Positions 1 to 9,900 of a stretch of 64,000 nucleotides of DNA are shown one piece after another. The notes beneath the pieces were generated by a model. It saw only the letters and a program-made list of their open reading frames with translations. It was not told the origin of the DNA and did not search any database. This DNA is from Paragyromitra xinjiangensis (lineage: Eukaryota > Ascomycota > Pezizomycetes > Pezizales > Discinaceae): positions 1,054,001 to 1,118,000 of the forward strand of contig JBCAMK010000014.1 of the NCBI GenBank assembly GCA_038503065.1, read 5' to 3'. The position numbers and the translations under genes are program-made. Position 1 is the first letter of the stretch, and each line of letters starts with the position of its first letter.

Positions 1-1353
1 AAGGGACCCACTCCTAATCTTCTCCACCAACTCACCCTTACCATCATTCTCCCAGCAGCCTTATACGGCTCCGAGGTATGGTGGACCGGGTCACAAAGTA
101 TCTTGGACAGACTCTCACCAACATATCATCGTGCTGCAAGGCTAATATATGGCCTTTCCAAATTTACTCCCATACATAAGCTGTTACCTGAAGCCGGGCT
201 TGCTCCCCTCAACCTCCTACTCAATATGTGCACTCAATATTACAGGCTACGCATTCTCCGCAATCCCAAACACCCCCTACACCACACACTATTACAATAC
301 CTCCATTCCACCGAATTCAAAGGCACTGGTCTCCAACGGGTCGGCTCCTTGATCGCCAGACTGCTAACTGGCGCCCCACTCGAAGACCTCTCCCTACCCA
401 CCCATCCTTTCCTACACCCATCCCATATACATATTCAAGGCACCAAACAATCTGCCTCTTTAACCCACATGGATTGGCTACATGGCTTAGTGGAAGCCTG
501 GGTCTTATATTCTGATGGTTCCCGTGCCGAAAGCGGAATTACCGCCTCTGGCTGGAACATTCAACATATCCAATACGGGATCACCACCTCCTCTCACCAG
601 GGCAATTGCAACCTGGGACATCAGTGCGAAAATGAGGATACAGAAATACATGGCATTCAAGAAGCCCTACATTTCCTAATTCACAACTTGCCTGCGGATA
701 ATTCCACTATTTACCTTTGCATTGATAACCAAAATGCTCTTTTATCCCTTTCTGGCAACAGTACTTCCAACCGCCAATATCTAAAAGATACATTGGCACA
801 CATATCTACACTAAACAATCTTAATTCAGAAATTTTTGGCCGATGGACCCCATCCCACACAAACATCCCTGGCAACGAAATTGCTGACCAAATGGCCAAA
901 CAAGGCCTCTCCCTCCCGCCATGCAAACACACCTGCACCACACTGGGCTGGCTTCGACTTCAACCCAAACTCAACCTTCTTAAGCTATGGCAACTCACAA
1001 CCGAAATCCCCGTTGCCCTTCATCCTCCTCCAGTTGTGTGATTTCTTCGCCAAAACCAGGCGAAAGCAATATCCACCCTTCGCACTCAACAAACCAAGGC
1101 GGACCCAAATCCCCTTAGTCCTCCTTCCGCATGTCAATGTGGAGCCATTAATTCCTCCCCACACCTAGCCCTCGTTTGCCCACTTAACGGCACCATCCGA
1201 CCCAATTGGGGCCACAATTGGTATTCAGCCATTCTGCTGAACAATAACCACATTGACCTCTTGCATTTTATTCGCGAGAACAATCTGGCTACGATTTCAA
1301 GCAATAAATATCTTTATGGCGTATCAAATACAAATTTGCTAAATATAAATTGA
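1..1353 (+). pseudogene. LINE ORF2 C-terminal part (RT thumb, RNase H, zinc finger) with premature stop
   Basis: The frame is open from base 1 and shows the connection region typical of these ORF2 proteins (LYGSEVWWTGSQ) and then an RNase H domain. RNase H acidic residues are visible in YSDGS, in ENEDTEIHGIQEA, in IDNQNALL and in GNEIADQMAK. An in-frame TGA at 1039-1041 interrupts it. The relatives C1 and C2 have arginine there in TTRFLRRSQARAIS, so a CGA to TGA change explains the stop. After the stop the same frame continues to a natural TGA at 1351-1353 and includes the terminal finger CQCGAINSSPHLALVC (C-x-C-x7-H-x4-C). The N-terminal endonuclease and RT palm lie outside the window. Confidence 0.88.
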
Positions 1354-1604
1354 TCATAAGGCAATCCGGGCGGGGGAAGTTTTTCTTTTGTATTCAGATG
1401 GTTTAAGTTTGGTTATAAAATTTCCTTGAATAAATCAGTTAGTTGTTGTGGTTATATGTTATATGTTTTGTATTTTCTTTATGTTATGTTATGTTTTATT
1501 TACGGGGATGTTGAGGATGGCGGTGGATGAGACCATGTATTTTATATACGCGTGTCATTCAGTAGCTAGTTAGGTTAGCGACTGTCTAAAATTAAATGAA
1601 ATTG
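1..1604 (+). mobile_element. LINE G1, 3' part (left end outside window)
   Basis: This is the 3' portion of a non-LTR retrotransposon: the end of ORF2 followed by about 250 bp of 3' UTR. The UTR contains ggcggtggatgagaccatgt, matching the terminal region of the C and E elements further right, so G1 is a relative of family C. The tail is A-rich (aaattaaatgaaattgg) rather than pure poly(A). It abuts a gypsy integrase frame that begins at 1610, so it is inserted in that gypsy gene. The target duplication cannot be checked because the other end is outside the window. The 3' boundary is accurate to about 10 bp. Confidence 0.85.
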
Positions 1605-1609
1605 GAAAT

Positions 1610-1720
1610 TGGACCTCAATCTCTATGGACTTCATAGTGGGATTACCTGAATCCAATGGGAATACCAAGATCTGGGTCATAGTTGACTGGTTTTCCAAGA
1701 TGGCTCACTTCATTCCGCTA
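1610..1720 (+). pseudogene. gypsy integrase, segment 1 (first catalytic Asp)
   Basis: The translation runs [15 protein letters not shown] then [16 protein letters not shown]. This is the start of the Ty3/gypsy integrase core; the Asp of MDFIVGLP is the first catalytic residue. The segment ends at an acttcattccgcta target site where the ORF1-only element F1 entered, and the frame resumes at 3585. G1 cuts it off upstream. Confidence 0.88.
1707..1720 (+). repeat. 14-bp target site duplication of F1, left copy
   Basis: The sequence acttcattccgcta occurs here and again at 3571-3584, directly flanking F1. The last base (A) also supplies the A of the F1 ORF1 start codon. A 14-bp duplication fits target-primed insertion by an endonuclease-bearing LINE. 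Confidence 0.95.
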
Positions 1721-3270
1721 TGTCTTCCTCTTCGTCTAGAGGCAGAGGGAGAGGCAGAGGCTTCAGGTCTCCCTCTTCTGTGAATTCACCCCAAAACCCG
1801 CTCCAAACGCCGTTTGGCGCCCCTACAACACCCCCAAACACCCGATTTTCGCCTCTGCTCCATGGAGACCCAGAGCAGACACCTACACAAGCCCTGCCAC
1901 TTCGCCCAGCAGTTCCCCTACCTCACTATGCCTCCCTGCCCGCCACAGACCCCACTGGTACAGACAGTGGGTCGGTTCTCTTGGAAGAGTCTGACTCTGA
2001 CATGACAGACACTGAGGGACCCCTCACCTTTTCCACCACCCTACCTCCAGTCATCCAGATGGATGATTCTAACAGCAATTTGGATCGCCTTGGTGCCATT
2101 GGTACTGGGGAGAACTACAACCCCTCCCTCTTCGCAGTGATGGATGAGCAGAACAGGCTCATCAAAGCACTCACCAAACGCGTCAAGCAGCTTGAAAAAG
2201 CTATCAACACACCCCCACCAGCCCCTACCTTCCACAATGACCCAGCTCTAGTGGAAAAGGTGGCCACCCTCACCTCCAAGGTTGCAGACTTGGAACAGAA
2301 ACGGACCCTCACAACCATTCTGACCTCTGCCAACCTCCCCCTACCTCCAGCACCTGCTCCTCCGCCAGCTACCACCTCCTGGGCTCAGGTTGCCTCTAAA
2401 AAGGCTCCCAGACCCGCCAACAAGGCCTCCAAGCCTCCCAAACAACCCACAGCGCCTCCAAAATGCGACAGAACCCTCATCATCACCAGGAATGGTCTAC
2501 CCATTCCTGATGACATCACCCCACTCCTCATTCGCAATGCAGTCAATGCTGCCCTGGAAAGGCCTTTGATTGCAGAAGTGCGATTCACTCCTGCCCACCA
2601 TGTGCAGCTCATTGCTGTTACCTCCACTACCTCTGACTCCCTCCTCAAGCAAAGACAGAAGCTTGAGGAAGTTGTTCGCACCACCATTCCCAATGCCACC
2701 AGCATGGAAAAGGAAGCCATCCTTACCCAAGTTGTTGTGCACAATGTCCCCACCTCCATCCCCTCTGGCGAAGAGGGATTTCAACAGATCAGGTCTGAGG
2801 TTGAGCAGTTCAACCCAGGCACCACCCTACTTCGCGACCCTCGCTGGCTCACCAGACCTGAGCAGAGAGAGGGGAAACAGGCATCCTCCATGGTTCTTAC
2901 CATTGTGGGGAAGCAGCCTGCCACCACTGCCCTTGAGAGAGGGCTCTCCATGTTTGGACTTCGTCACAAAGTCACCAAATACCTTCGCTTTGGGCCAGAC
3001 ACTCAATGCACCACCTGCCTGGCCTTTGGCCACCCACAACAACGCTGTACCAGCAAAACCCCTTACTGCAACATCTGCGCTGGGCCACATACAGCATCCT
3101 CTCACTCCTGCGCAACCTCCTCTTGCACCATCAAGGGAGCTCCTTGCCTCCACACTACCATCCGTTGCAAGAACTGTAACGAACAGCATCGTGGTAACTT
3201 TTCTGGTTGCCTCACACTCACTCAAGCAAGACTTAGGGCCAGCGAACGTCAGGATCGCATGGCTGTTTAA
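1720..3270 (+). CDS. ORF1 protein (nucleic-acid-binding, zinc knuckle) of F1, 516 aa, intact
   Basis: The start is a true ATG whose A comes from the target site. The N-terminus is serine, arginine and glycine rich ([14 protein letters not shown]). A proline-rich linker and an acidic stretch (near residue 85-100) follow, then a predicted coiled coil around 140-195 ([17 protein letters not shown]). The central conserved region (about 250-420) may be an RRM-like fold; this is inference. The C-terminus carries the knuckle [14 protein letters not shown] (430-443), then [15 protein letters not shown] and [15 protein letters not shown]. Proteins of this type coat retrotransposon RNA and form the particle with ORF2p. 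No ORF2 follows. This is the most complete F-type ORF1 of the [20 protein letters not shown] subfamily here. Confidence 0.92.
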   Translation: MSSSSSRGRGRGRGFRSPSSVNSPQNPLQTPFGAPTTPPNTRFSPLLHGDPEQTPTQALPLRPAVPLPHYASLPATDPTGTDSGSVLLEESDSDMTDTEGPLTFSTTLPPVIQMDDSNSNLDRLGAIGTGENYNPSLFAVMDEQNRLIKALTKRVKQLEKAINTPPPAPTFHNDPALVEKVATLTSKVADLEQKRTLTTILTSANLPLPPAPAPPPATTSWAQVASKKAPRPANKASKPPKQPTAPPKCDRTLIITRNGLPIPDDITPLLIRNAVNAALERPLIAEVRFTPAHHVQLIAVTSTTSDSLLKQRQKLEEVVRTTIPNATSMEKEAILTQVVVHNVPTSIPSGEEGFQQIRSEVEQFNPGTTLLRDPRWLTRPEQREGKQASSMVLTIVGKQPATTALERGLSMFGLRHKVTKYLRFGPDTQCTTCLAFGHPQQRCTSKTPYCNICAGPHTASSHSCATSSCTIKGAPCLHTTIRCKNCNEQHRGNFSGCLTLTQARLRASERQDRMAV

Positions 3271-3570
3271 GTTTTTCCCTACCTGTTATGATTTAACCAG
3301 CCTTCAGGGGTCTTAGGATTCAGTGGAAGGAGGGCTATAGGCCCAAAACACGCGATGGTGAAGGAAAAAGGAACAGGTTGAGATCTTCGGGTAGTCACTT
3401 GTCTTTCCTTATCATATTAACTGACGATGAGCCTGAGAGAGGCTGAGATGGAACTGGTGGAGGGTTTAGTTAGTTTGTTTTGTTTTCTTTGCGTTCCTGT
3501 TGGGTTTTCTCTTATTGTACGCTATATCCGATTCGGATGCATGCGAGTATGAACAATAAATAAATAAATA
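1721..3570 (+). mobile_element. ORF1-only LINE, copy F1
   Basis: The insertion has exact 14-bp flanking duplications. It contains one ORF (ORF1), a 300-bp 3' UTR and a TAAA-repeat tail, and no ORF2. It is 5'-truncated exactly at the ORF1 start codon relative to F3 and F5, which carry roughly 440 bp of 5' UTR. The 3' UTR has the two stem-loops shared with LINE D (3332-3344 and 3526-3538). As 5' truncation cannot remove a downstream ORF, the lack of ORF2 must be a family trait. Confidence 0.92.
3271..3570 (+). promoter_or_regulatory. F1 3' UTR with two stem-loops and TAAA tail
   Basis: Stem-loop 1 is at 3332-3344 (GGGCTATAGGCCC). Stem-loop 2 is at 3526-3538 (ATCCG-ATT-CGGAT). The tail is AATAAATAAATAAATA. 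Both loops recur in the 3' UTR of LINE D and of every other F copy, with compensatory changes in stem 1. They are the best candidates for the RNA signal recognised by the reverse transcriptase. Confidence 0.75.
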
Positions 3571-3792
3571 ACTTCATTCCGCTACCTAGCGAGAATAAGA
3601 CTGAGGACATGGCAAAACTCTTCCTGAAAGAAATCTGGAAGCTTCATGGTCTCCCTGATGACATAGTCTCGGATAGGGATAGCAAATTCATCTCCCACTT
3701 TTGGCAGTCACTGATGGATCTCCTCAATGTGAAGTTGAACTTGTCTACCGCATTTCATCCACAAACCGATGGTCAAACCGAAAGGGTTAACC
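3571..3792 (+). pseudogene. gypsy integrase, segment 2 (second Asp and catalytic Glu)
   Basis: After the right copy of the F1 target duplication (3571-3584) the integrase frame continues as [20 protein letters not shown]. It then shows the second catalytic Asp in VSDRDSKF and the Glu in [13 protein letters not shown] solo LTR splits the next codon: base c3792 joins a4502-g4503 to restore Gln. Confidence 0.93.
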
Positions 3793-4496
3793 TGTAACGG
3801 GTACCCCCGTTACTGCCTCTAGCATGTGTAGTAAAATAGGGCCGGACTGATGGGACAGTAGGAGCCTGCATCGGTGGAGTTGCTCCCACATGCAGAGAGC
3901 TACCGCGTCCCACTGATCTGGTTGATACAGAGGAACCACATGTGCGTGAGCTGACGAGCTGACGGCACATAGACGGCTGCATCTACCACTCCGAGGAAGT
4001 GGTAGAGTTCTGAATCAACCTGTGCAGTATGCATCAGCGGAAGCTGATAGGCAACGCACTGGCAGCACTATCTACAGATAATACACATGCGGATTAGACT
4101 GAACTGCACTGCGCATGTAGGACTGCAGGGTGCAGGACTATGCCGGTGGTTCATAGAGTCTAGAGTGGTCAGATTGCTAATGGAGGTGCGGCAGCTCTAG
4201 GAGCATAGCCCCCGGAAGTACGGAAGGTCTTCTGGAGTAGAACACCAGTCCATTTGGCAATGGGACTCCGGGTCAAACCCAGTCCCCCACTAGAGCACGG
4301 CAGAGCGAGGACTGCGGAACGCAGGTGTTAAATACATCGCGAATGCTCCACCCTGCTGCTCTGTTCTTCATGCGATAATTGAGCCCTTAAGATTCTTGAG
4401 TAGTTTGCACGAAAGAATCGGATTCTGAACCTGATCTATATCCATTTCGCAACGGCCGTACACCTAGCCTATCTACCTAGGCCTACCCCCGTTACA
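3793..4496 (+). repeat. Solo LTR (704 bp), LTR family 1
   Basis: It starts TGTAACGG and ends CCGTTACA, giving 8-bp inverted ends. It is flanked by 5-bp duplications taacc (3788-3792 and 4497-4501), the expected Ty3/gypsy footprint. The first 20 bases can fold on themselves (GTAACGGG opposite CCCCGTTAC). No internal domain remains, so it arose by LTR-LTR recombination. Its 3' third (ttaagattcttgagta ... aacggccg) resembles the LTRs at 18998 and 50503, so the two LTR families are related. Confidence 0.93.
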
Positions 4497-5149
4497 TAAC
4501 CAGGTTCTGGAGCAGTATATGCGAAGCTATTGTTCCTTCCAGCAGGATGATTGGTCAGATCTCCTCCCCCTCGCCGAGTATGCCTATAACTCTGCTATCT
4601 CCAAGTCCACTAAGGTATCACCCTTTTGTGCAAACTATGGGTTTGAACCTCGGACCAATTGGCCAAATGTGAAGCCAAGAGCAGATTGGGATAACCCGGC
4701 AAGTCAAGTGAAGGTATCCCAGTGGGAAGCCATTTGGCATGCCATGCAGGAGAACCTGGGGAAGGCTAGGATCCGGATGGCCCACTGGTATGATAAGCAT
4801 CACCAGAAGGGACCGGAACTCAAGCCAGGTGATGAGGTTATGCTTGATCGGCGCAATGCACAGACAAAGCGGCCGATGAACAAGCTGGATCAGAAGAAGT
4901 TTGGGCCCTTTAAGGTCAAGAAGGCAGTGGGGAAGCGAGCCTTTGAGCTTGTCTTGCCTCCGGGTATGAAGATTCACCCGGTATTCCACATCAGCCTCTT
5001 GGAACCTTACAAAGCGTCAGCAGACTCTCTGAGAAGAGAACCCCCACCGGAGATGGAGATAGTAAATGAGGAAGAAAACTTGGTGATGAGGGAGATAGCG
5101 GACTCCAGGGTGAACCGCAAAAAGAAGAGAGTGGAGTATCCTGTGTTGT
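4497..5149 (+). pseudogene. gypsy integrase C-terminal region and start of chromodomain, segment 3
   Basis: The reading QVLEQYMRSYC follows directly on the TERVN motif of segment 2. It continues through the C-terminal integrase region (PGDEVMLDRRNAQTKRP, FGPFKVKKAVGKRAFELVLP, HPVFHISLLEPYK), a GPY/F-type module. An acidic linker follows, then the chromodomain start (NRKKKRVEYPVL). It is cut at gtgttgt (5143-5149) by a 45-kb LINE array. The frame resumes at 50188 with WEGYDQEEAAWEPWEHL. Chromodomains in such elements target insertion to heterochromatin (family knowledge). Confidence 0.93.
5143..5149 (+). repeat. Target site gtgttgt, left end of the C/E LINE array
   Basis: This 7-bp site recurs at 42386-42392 (C1/E2 boundary), 44484-44490 (E2/C2 boundary) and 50188-50194 (right end of the array). 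The outer two copies rejoin the gypsy chromodomain codons GTG TTG T. On the left side of each element it is followed directly by the poly(T) that represents the element's poly(A) tail. Confidence 0.9.
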
Positions 5150-5567
5150 TTTTTTTTTTTTTGAATCGATTTAAATTAACTAACTAACTACTAGCTAGCC
5201 AAAATGGCATGGTATACAAAAATACATGGCCTCATCCACCACCAACCTCACAACCCCTACACTTCCGAGTTACAGTCATTATGGTACATGACCAACCGCA
5301 CATTCCGTCACAGGACAGGCCACAAGGAAGCACAAAAAGAAGCGTACAAGAACACCACGAGGGGAAATTCAAGCTTAACGAGTAGGAAAGTAAGACAAAA
5401 GGTAGGCTAAAAGAAAACTTGATCAAGGTAAACAAAACTTGCCAAATGAAAATATGAAAAGCAATGCAACAAGAAAACAGTAAGTATGGTCTCTTACCAA
5501 CAGCACATCCTTCTTACAGGCAGGAGTTCATTGTTGTTGGTGAGAAGAAGTAGGCAAGGTAAGCGGA
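5150..5567 (-). promoter_or_regulatory. E1 3' UTR and poly(A) tail
   Basis: Next to the tail is a block nearly identical to the 3' ends of E2 (42425-42510) and C2 (44508-44590), including gcatggtatacaaaaatac. Beyond about 85 bp, E1 and E2 stay alike but C2 diverges. The block is the probable recognition site for the C-family reverse transcriptase. Confidence 0.7.
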
Positions 5568-6414
5568 TCAGGCATTCGCCGGACAAGGGGTGTGTTTTGC
5601 CAGGGTGAGCTTGGCAAAGTGAGTGCAGGAGGAACACTCAAAGGCGCAGTGTCCCTGCTTGCAGTTGACACATCTGATGGGAGGATGGGTGCACTTGGCT
5701 CCTTTTTGGCATCCTTTGGTACTGCATGGGTGTTGGGCCGTTGGATGGGGCTCAGCGCAGATAGCACAGGCGGTGGTGTTGGGACAGGTCTGCTGATGGT
5801 GACCATACTGCTGACAGTTCCGACATTGTGTGGTGGGAGAAATGGAAAAATATTCCTGGACGCGGCAGGATTTGTTGAACATGGGAATGTAGGTCAACCC
5901 AAGGGTTGCCATGGTGTATTTTTTGGGGAGGGCGATAACAATGGCTGAGGCTGCTTTCCCAGCTCTCCGGGCTTCAGTTGTGAGCCAGCGTGGGATTTGG
6001 GCAAGAGTGAGGGAGGGTGCAGCAGTGGCAATGGCCTCCTGTGCCTCTTTCATGGTGGTGGTTGTGGGAACGCCGTGGATGATGAACTTGGACCATCTGG
6101 AATTGGGTCGCACATCGGAGATGGGGAGGTGAAGGAGATTGCAGGTGTCTTCAATCTCTCTTTGGTAGAGAGAGCAGACCTGTTCGCCAGATTCTGTGGG
6201 TCGGGTAAGAAGAACAAAGTTGTATCTCTCTGTTCTGGTGCACATGAGGATGGAAGAATTGCGAGGGGCAAGAGTGATGTTGACAGCCTTTAAAAGGGCA
6301 TCACTGGTGATTTAATGAGAGGAGGTGGAGGTTTCCACGATGATCTCGCGATTGATCTTGGTGTACTCGGGGTTGTAGAGGGGGGTGACCTTAGGCTTCT
6401 TGGTCTTGTTTGTG
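5568..6414 (-). pseudogene. ORF1 C-terminal part of E1, with premature stop
   Basis: The frame matches E2 ORF1 from NTNKTKKPKVTPLYNP to the C-terminus CPANA. It includes the conserved RPNSRWSKFIIHGVP stretch and the knuckles CRNCQQYGHHQQTC, CAICAEPHPTAQHPC and CVNCKQGHCAFECSSC. A TAA at 6312-6314 replaces a GAA that E2 retains (SSHEITSDALL), so it is dead as well as truncated. The upstream half was separated by LTR insertion at 6414. Confidence 0.88.
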
Positions 6415-6828
6415 TGTAACGGGGGTAGGCCTAGGTAGATAGGCTAGGTGTACGGCCGTTGCGAAATGGATATAGATCAAGTTCAGAATCCGATTCTTTC
6501 GTGCAAACTACTCAAGAATCTTAAGGGCTCAATTATCGCTAAAGAGAGAGCAGCAGGGTGGAGCATTCGCGGTGTATTTAACAACTGCGTTCCGCAGTCC
6601 TCACTCTGCCGTGCTCTAGTGGGGGACTGGGTTTGACCCGGAGTCCCATTGCCAAATGGACTGGTGTTCTACTCCGGAAGACCTTCCGTACTTCCGGGGG
6701 CTATGCTCCTAGAGCTGCCGCACCTCCATTAGCAATCTGACCACTCTAGACTCTATGAACCACTGGCATAGTCCTGCATACTGCAGTCCTACATGCACGG
6801 CGCAGTTCAGTCTAATCCGCATGTGTAT
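6415..6828 (-). repeat. LTR family 1 (copy 2), 3' part, interrupted by A1-A2
   Basis: On this strand it begins TGTAACGG and runs as the reverse complement of the solo LTR at 3793-4496. It breaks at gcatgtgtat (6819-6828), where the A-family LINE array enters. The LTR resumes at 20346. It lies in E1, so it inserted after E1. Confidence 0.88.
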
Positions 6829-6989
6829 TTATTTTATTTATTTATTTATTTTTATACGGCCCTGATACAAAAGTATATCGCCTCAACTACCACCGCTAAA
6901 ACTTCCCCTAAAACAAAACAAAACAAAACAAAACAAAAACAAAAAACAAAAAACAAAAACAAACAAATAAACAAAACTAAAAAACAATT

Positions 6990-9900
6990 TTAAATATCAA
7001 GCGCATCCATAAAAGAAAAGCAATTCGCGATATTTAGATCATTCCCAAAAAGAAAATCCCATTTAATATCCCGTTGTTCAAAAAATAAAGCTCGTTCAGA
7101 AATGTAGAGTGGACAGAAAAGAATGCGGTGTTTAGTAGAATCTTCTTCTCCGCATTGGCAAATGGTAGGGGGTTGCCCTGGCAGGTGGTCGGCTTTGGAG
7201 AGTTCGTTTCTGACTTTCCAAATTCTTTTTGCGTGGTGTAGGGGTAATTGGGCGATTTTTGGATTTAATTGTTTGGAATGTGGATGTGGAGGTGCCCATT
7301 TGTGATGTAGGGCTTTGTGCGGTTGGAGGGATAACCAATTTAATGTGGTTCGCGTCCATTTGCAGGATGGTAAGTGGTAGGCTTCTTTGGCTAGGCGGTC
7401 TGCTGTTTCATTTCCTGTGATACCTGTGTGTGATGGGGTCCATTTGCCCATTACTTGGCAGCCGATTGATTGTAATGTTTGTATGCTGAGGAGAGTGTGC
7501 CAAAGGTATTCCCTGTTGGCTGTGGTTGAGCCTGTTAACGCCAATAGGGCATTTTGGTTGTCCACGCAAAGGAAGACTGGAGCGGGGTGCATGATGTGAT
7601 TGATGAGTAGATGAGTGGCTTCTTGTATGCCGTGGATTTCTGCATCTTCGTTTTCAGCGTGGTGTGCAATGTTGCATCGGTGTGAAATATTTTGAGTTTC
7701 GATGCCAAAGCGGATATGAATTAGGTGTGCGGCTGTCGATGTGATTCCATCTTCGGCTTTAGAGCCATCGGAGTATAGGAGCCAGGCGTTTTCTAGTGTG
7801 CCAATCCAGGTTTTGTGTTCCTGGGCTGTTTCTTCTTTGGATTTGGAAGATATGAAGATGTTTTCGCGCGGAAGATAGGCTGGTAAGGAGGGGGGGAGGA
7901 GGTTTTCAAGAGGTGGGGAGTGTTGTAATAGAGGTGAGAGAAGTGAAGCGATGCGTTTGAGTCCAGTTCCTTGGTACTCTTGATTTTGTGGTAAAAGTTT
8001 AATTAAGGGAAGGAAGGCTGGGTTGTGAGGTCCAGTTTTTAGGATTCTGATGGCGTATTTTTGTGTGTACATGTCTAATAATAGATCTAGTGGTGGGAGG
8101 GCGGCTTCTGCGAGTAGCTTTTCGAGTTTGGTTCGCCGTGGAAGGCCGGTGATTAGCCTGGCGAGTGAATGATATGCTGGTTTGATTTTTTCCAAAAGGT
8201 TTTGTTTGCCTGTCCACCAGAGGGGTGAACCCCATAAGAAGTTGGGTATGGCTAGGGCGTTGGTGAGTTGGTGGAGGTTGAATGGAGTGAGATTGTGTGC
8301 TTTGGCCATGGTGCTGAGGCGTTGTGTGATTGCCCTGAGTCGGTTGGAAGCTTTATCTATTTGTGGGAGGAAGGAAAGTTTGTCATCAATGTGTATTCCG
8401 AGTGATTTGATTACCTGCAAAGGTAAAATTTCGAGGTTGATTGATGGTATGGAGAGTGGAGTGTCCAGTTTCCTGACTGTGGTTTTTGTGAGAAAGTGTA
8501 TGAGTTCTGTTTTGGATGGTGAGTAATTGATGTTGAGATATTTGGCCCTATTGATTTTTTCCGTGAATCTGTTTTGTAGGGTGATATTTGCGAACTTGGT
8601 GCTAAAAGCTCCTTGTAAGAGGCCATTGTCATCTATGTAGATGGATGATTGTTGGAGGTTGGAGGGGGAGGGTGTGGCATCTAATGCTGCGCTGTATATA
8701 GTGAATGCGATGGAAGAAATGGGTGAGCCTTGAGGGAGGCCTTGTGGGAATGGTTTAGGGTTTTCCTTTTGTTGATTGAAGGAAAAGGAAATCATGCGAT
8801 CGTTGTTGAATTCTTTATACCAGTTGGTAATCCAGTTGGGAAAAGTGTAGTGTTGGAAGATGTGGAGCATTTGCGAGTGAATTACGCAGTTGAATGCTCC
8901 TTCTATTTCTGACGTGAGGAGGGACGGTCTGATTTCTCTGTTGCCGCTTTTATTTTTGCTTCTAATGATTTTCCTGTCGAGCCATTCTTGGGCTGTGGTG
9001 AGCAGGTTGGCGAGAGGATCTATGGCGGATATGGAAGTTCTTGCTCCCGTGTGTTGGGAATTTATTGCGCCTGTAGTGACTGCGTAGGCTTCTAATTTTT
9101 TGGCTACGCATTTCTCTAGGAGTTTGCCTAGGCATGAGAGTAGGGAAATAGGACGATATGATTTGGGTGTGGAGTAGTCGGGTTTTGATGCTTTGGGTAT
9201 TGGGGTAATGAGGGCATGTTTCCAACAGGTTGGCATGACTGAGTGGAGTAGTGCTTGGTTGAAAATTTTGGGTATGAGGTTGGGGTCGGCGAGGTGTGCT
9301 TGGATGATGATGGGATATGTTATGCCATCTGCGCCTGGGGCTGAATTCTTGTTGGTTTTGGCGAGGAGTTTGCTGATGTGGTTTGATATGATGTGTGGAA
9401 GTTCGTGTGTGATGTTCGTGTGCGGTGGTTGTAGCCACTGTGGTGGTATGGATTGTGGGGTGGTGTTGTTGGGTGGGAAAAAGGCCTTTGTGAAGATTTG
9501 GCATTTATCTTGAATTTCGGATTTGTTTTCAAGTGAGGGAATATTGGTGGGGGGGGTGCGTCCTTTGGATTGTTTAATGGTTTTCCATAGGGCGTCAGGG
9601 TCTTTGGTGTTGAGTCTTTGCTGCCAGTGGTGTTCTTTGGCGAGTTTGACTTCTTTTTGCCATTTTTTATGTAAATTTTTGGCGGTGAGTTTGTTTTCTG
9701 GTGTGGGGTGTGTTCTGCTGTGTTTGTTTGTGGCGCTAAGGGCCTTGCGTAGTTTGGTGAGTTCTTTGGTCCACCATGATTTAGATTTTTGGGAGGGTTT
9801 GGATAGGGGGATTGCGGTTTCTGTCGCTTGTTGTAGCATGTGCGTTAGGGTTTCGCATGCTGATGTGGTTTGCGCTTTGGTTGTGAGCAGCATTTTGTGT

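Larger units (their letters stand above)
5150..6414 (-). mobile_element. ORF1-only LINE, copy E1 (3' part; 5' part deleted)
   Basis: The poly(A) end lies at 5150 (poly-T on this strand) next to the gtgttgt target site. Then come the 85-bp terminal block shared with C2 and E2 (gaatcgattta to tccaccaccaa), a 3' UTR and the ORF1 C-terminus. No ORF2 lies between ORF1 and the tail, as in E2. The element is cut at 6414 by an LTR in opposite orientation. Its 5' half should follow the far end of that LTR but is absent, apparently lost in the deletion at 37155. Confidence 0.88.

Noticed and set aside
3793..4496. Structural RNA or riboswitch suggested by the GTAACGGG/CCCCGTTAC hairpin
   Set aside because: The flanking 5-bp duplications and TG..CA ends show it is a solo LTR.
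5592..6293. Plus-strand ORFs opposite LINE ORF1s here and at similar places
   Set aside because: They are shadows of minus-strand ORF1; their composition follows the antisense codon pattern and they lack any domain.
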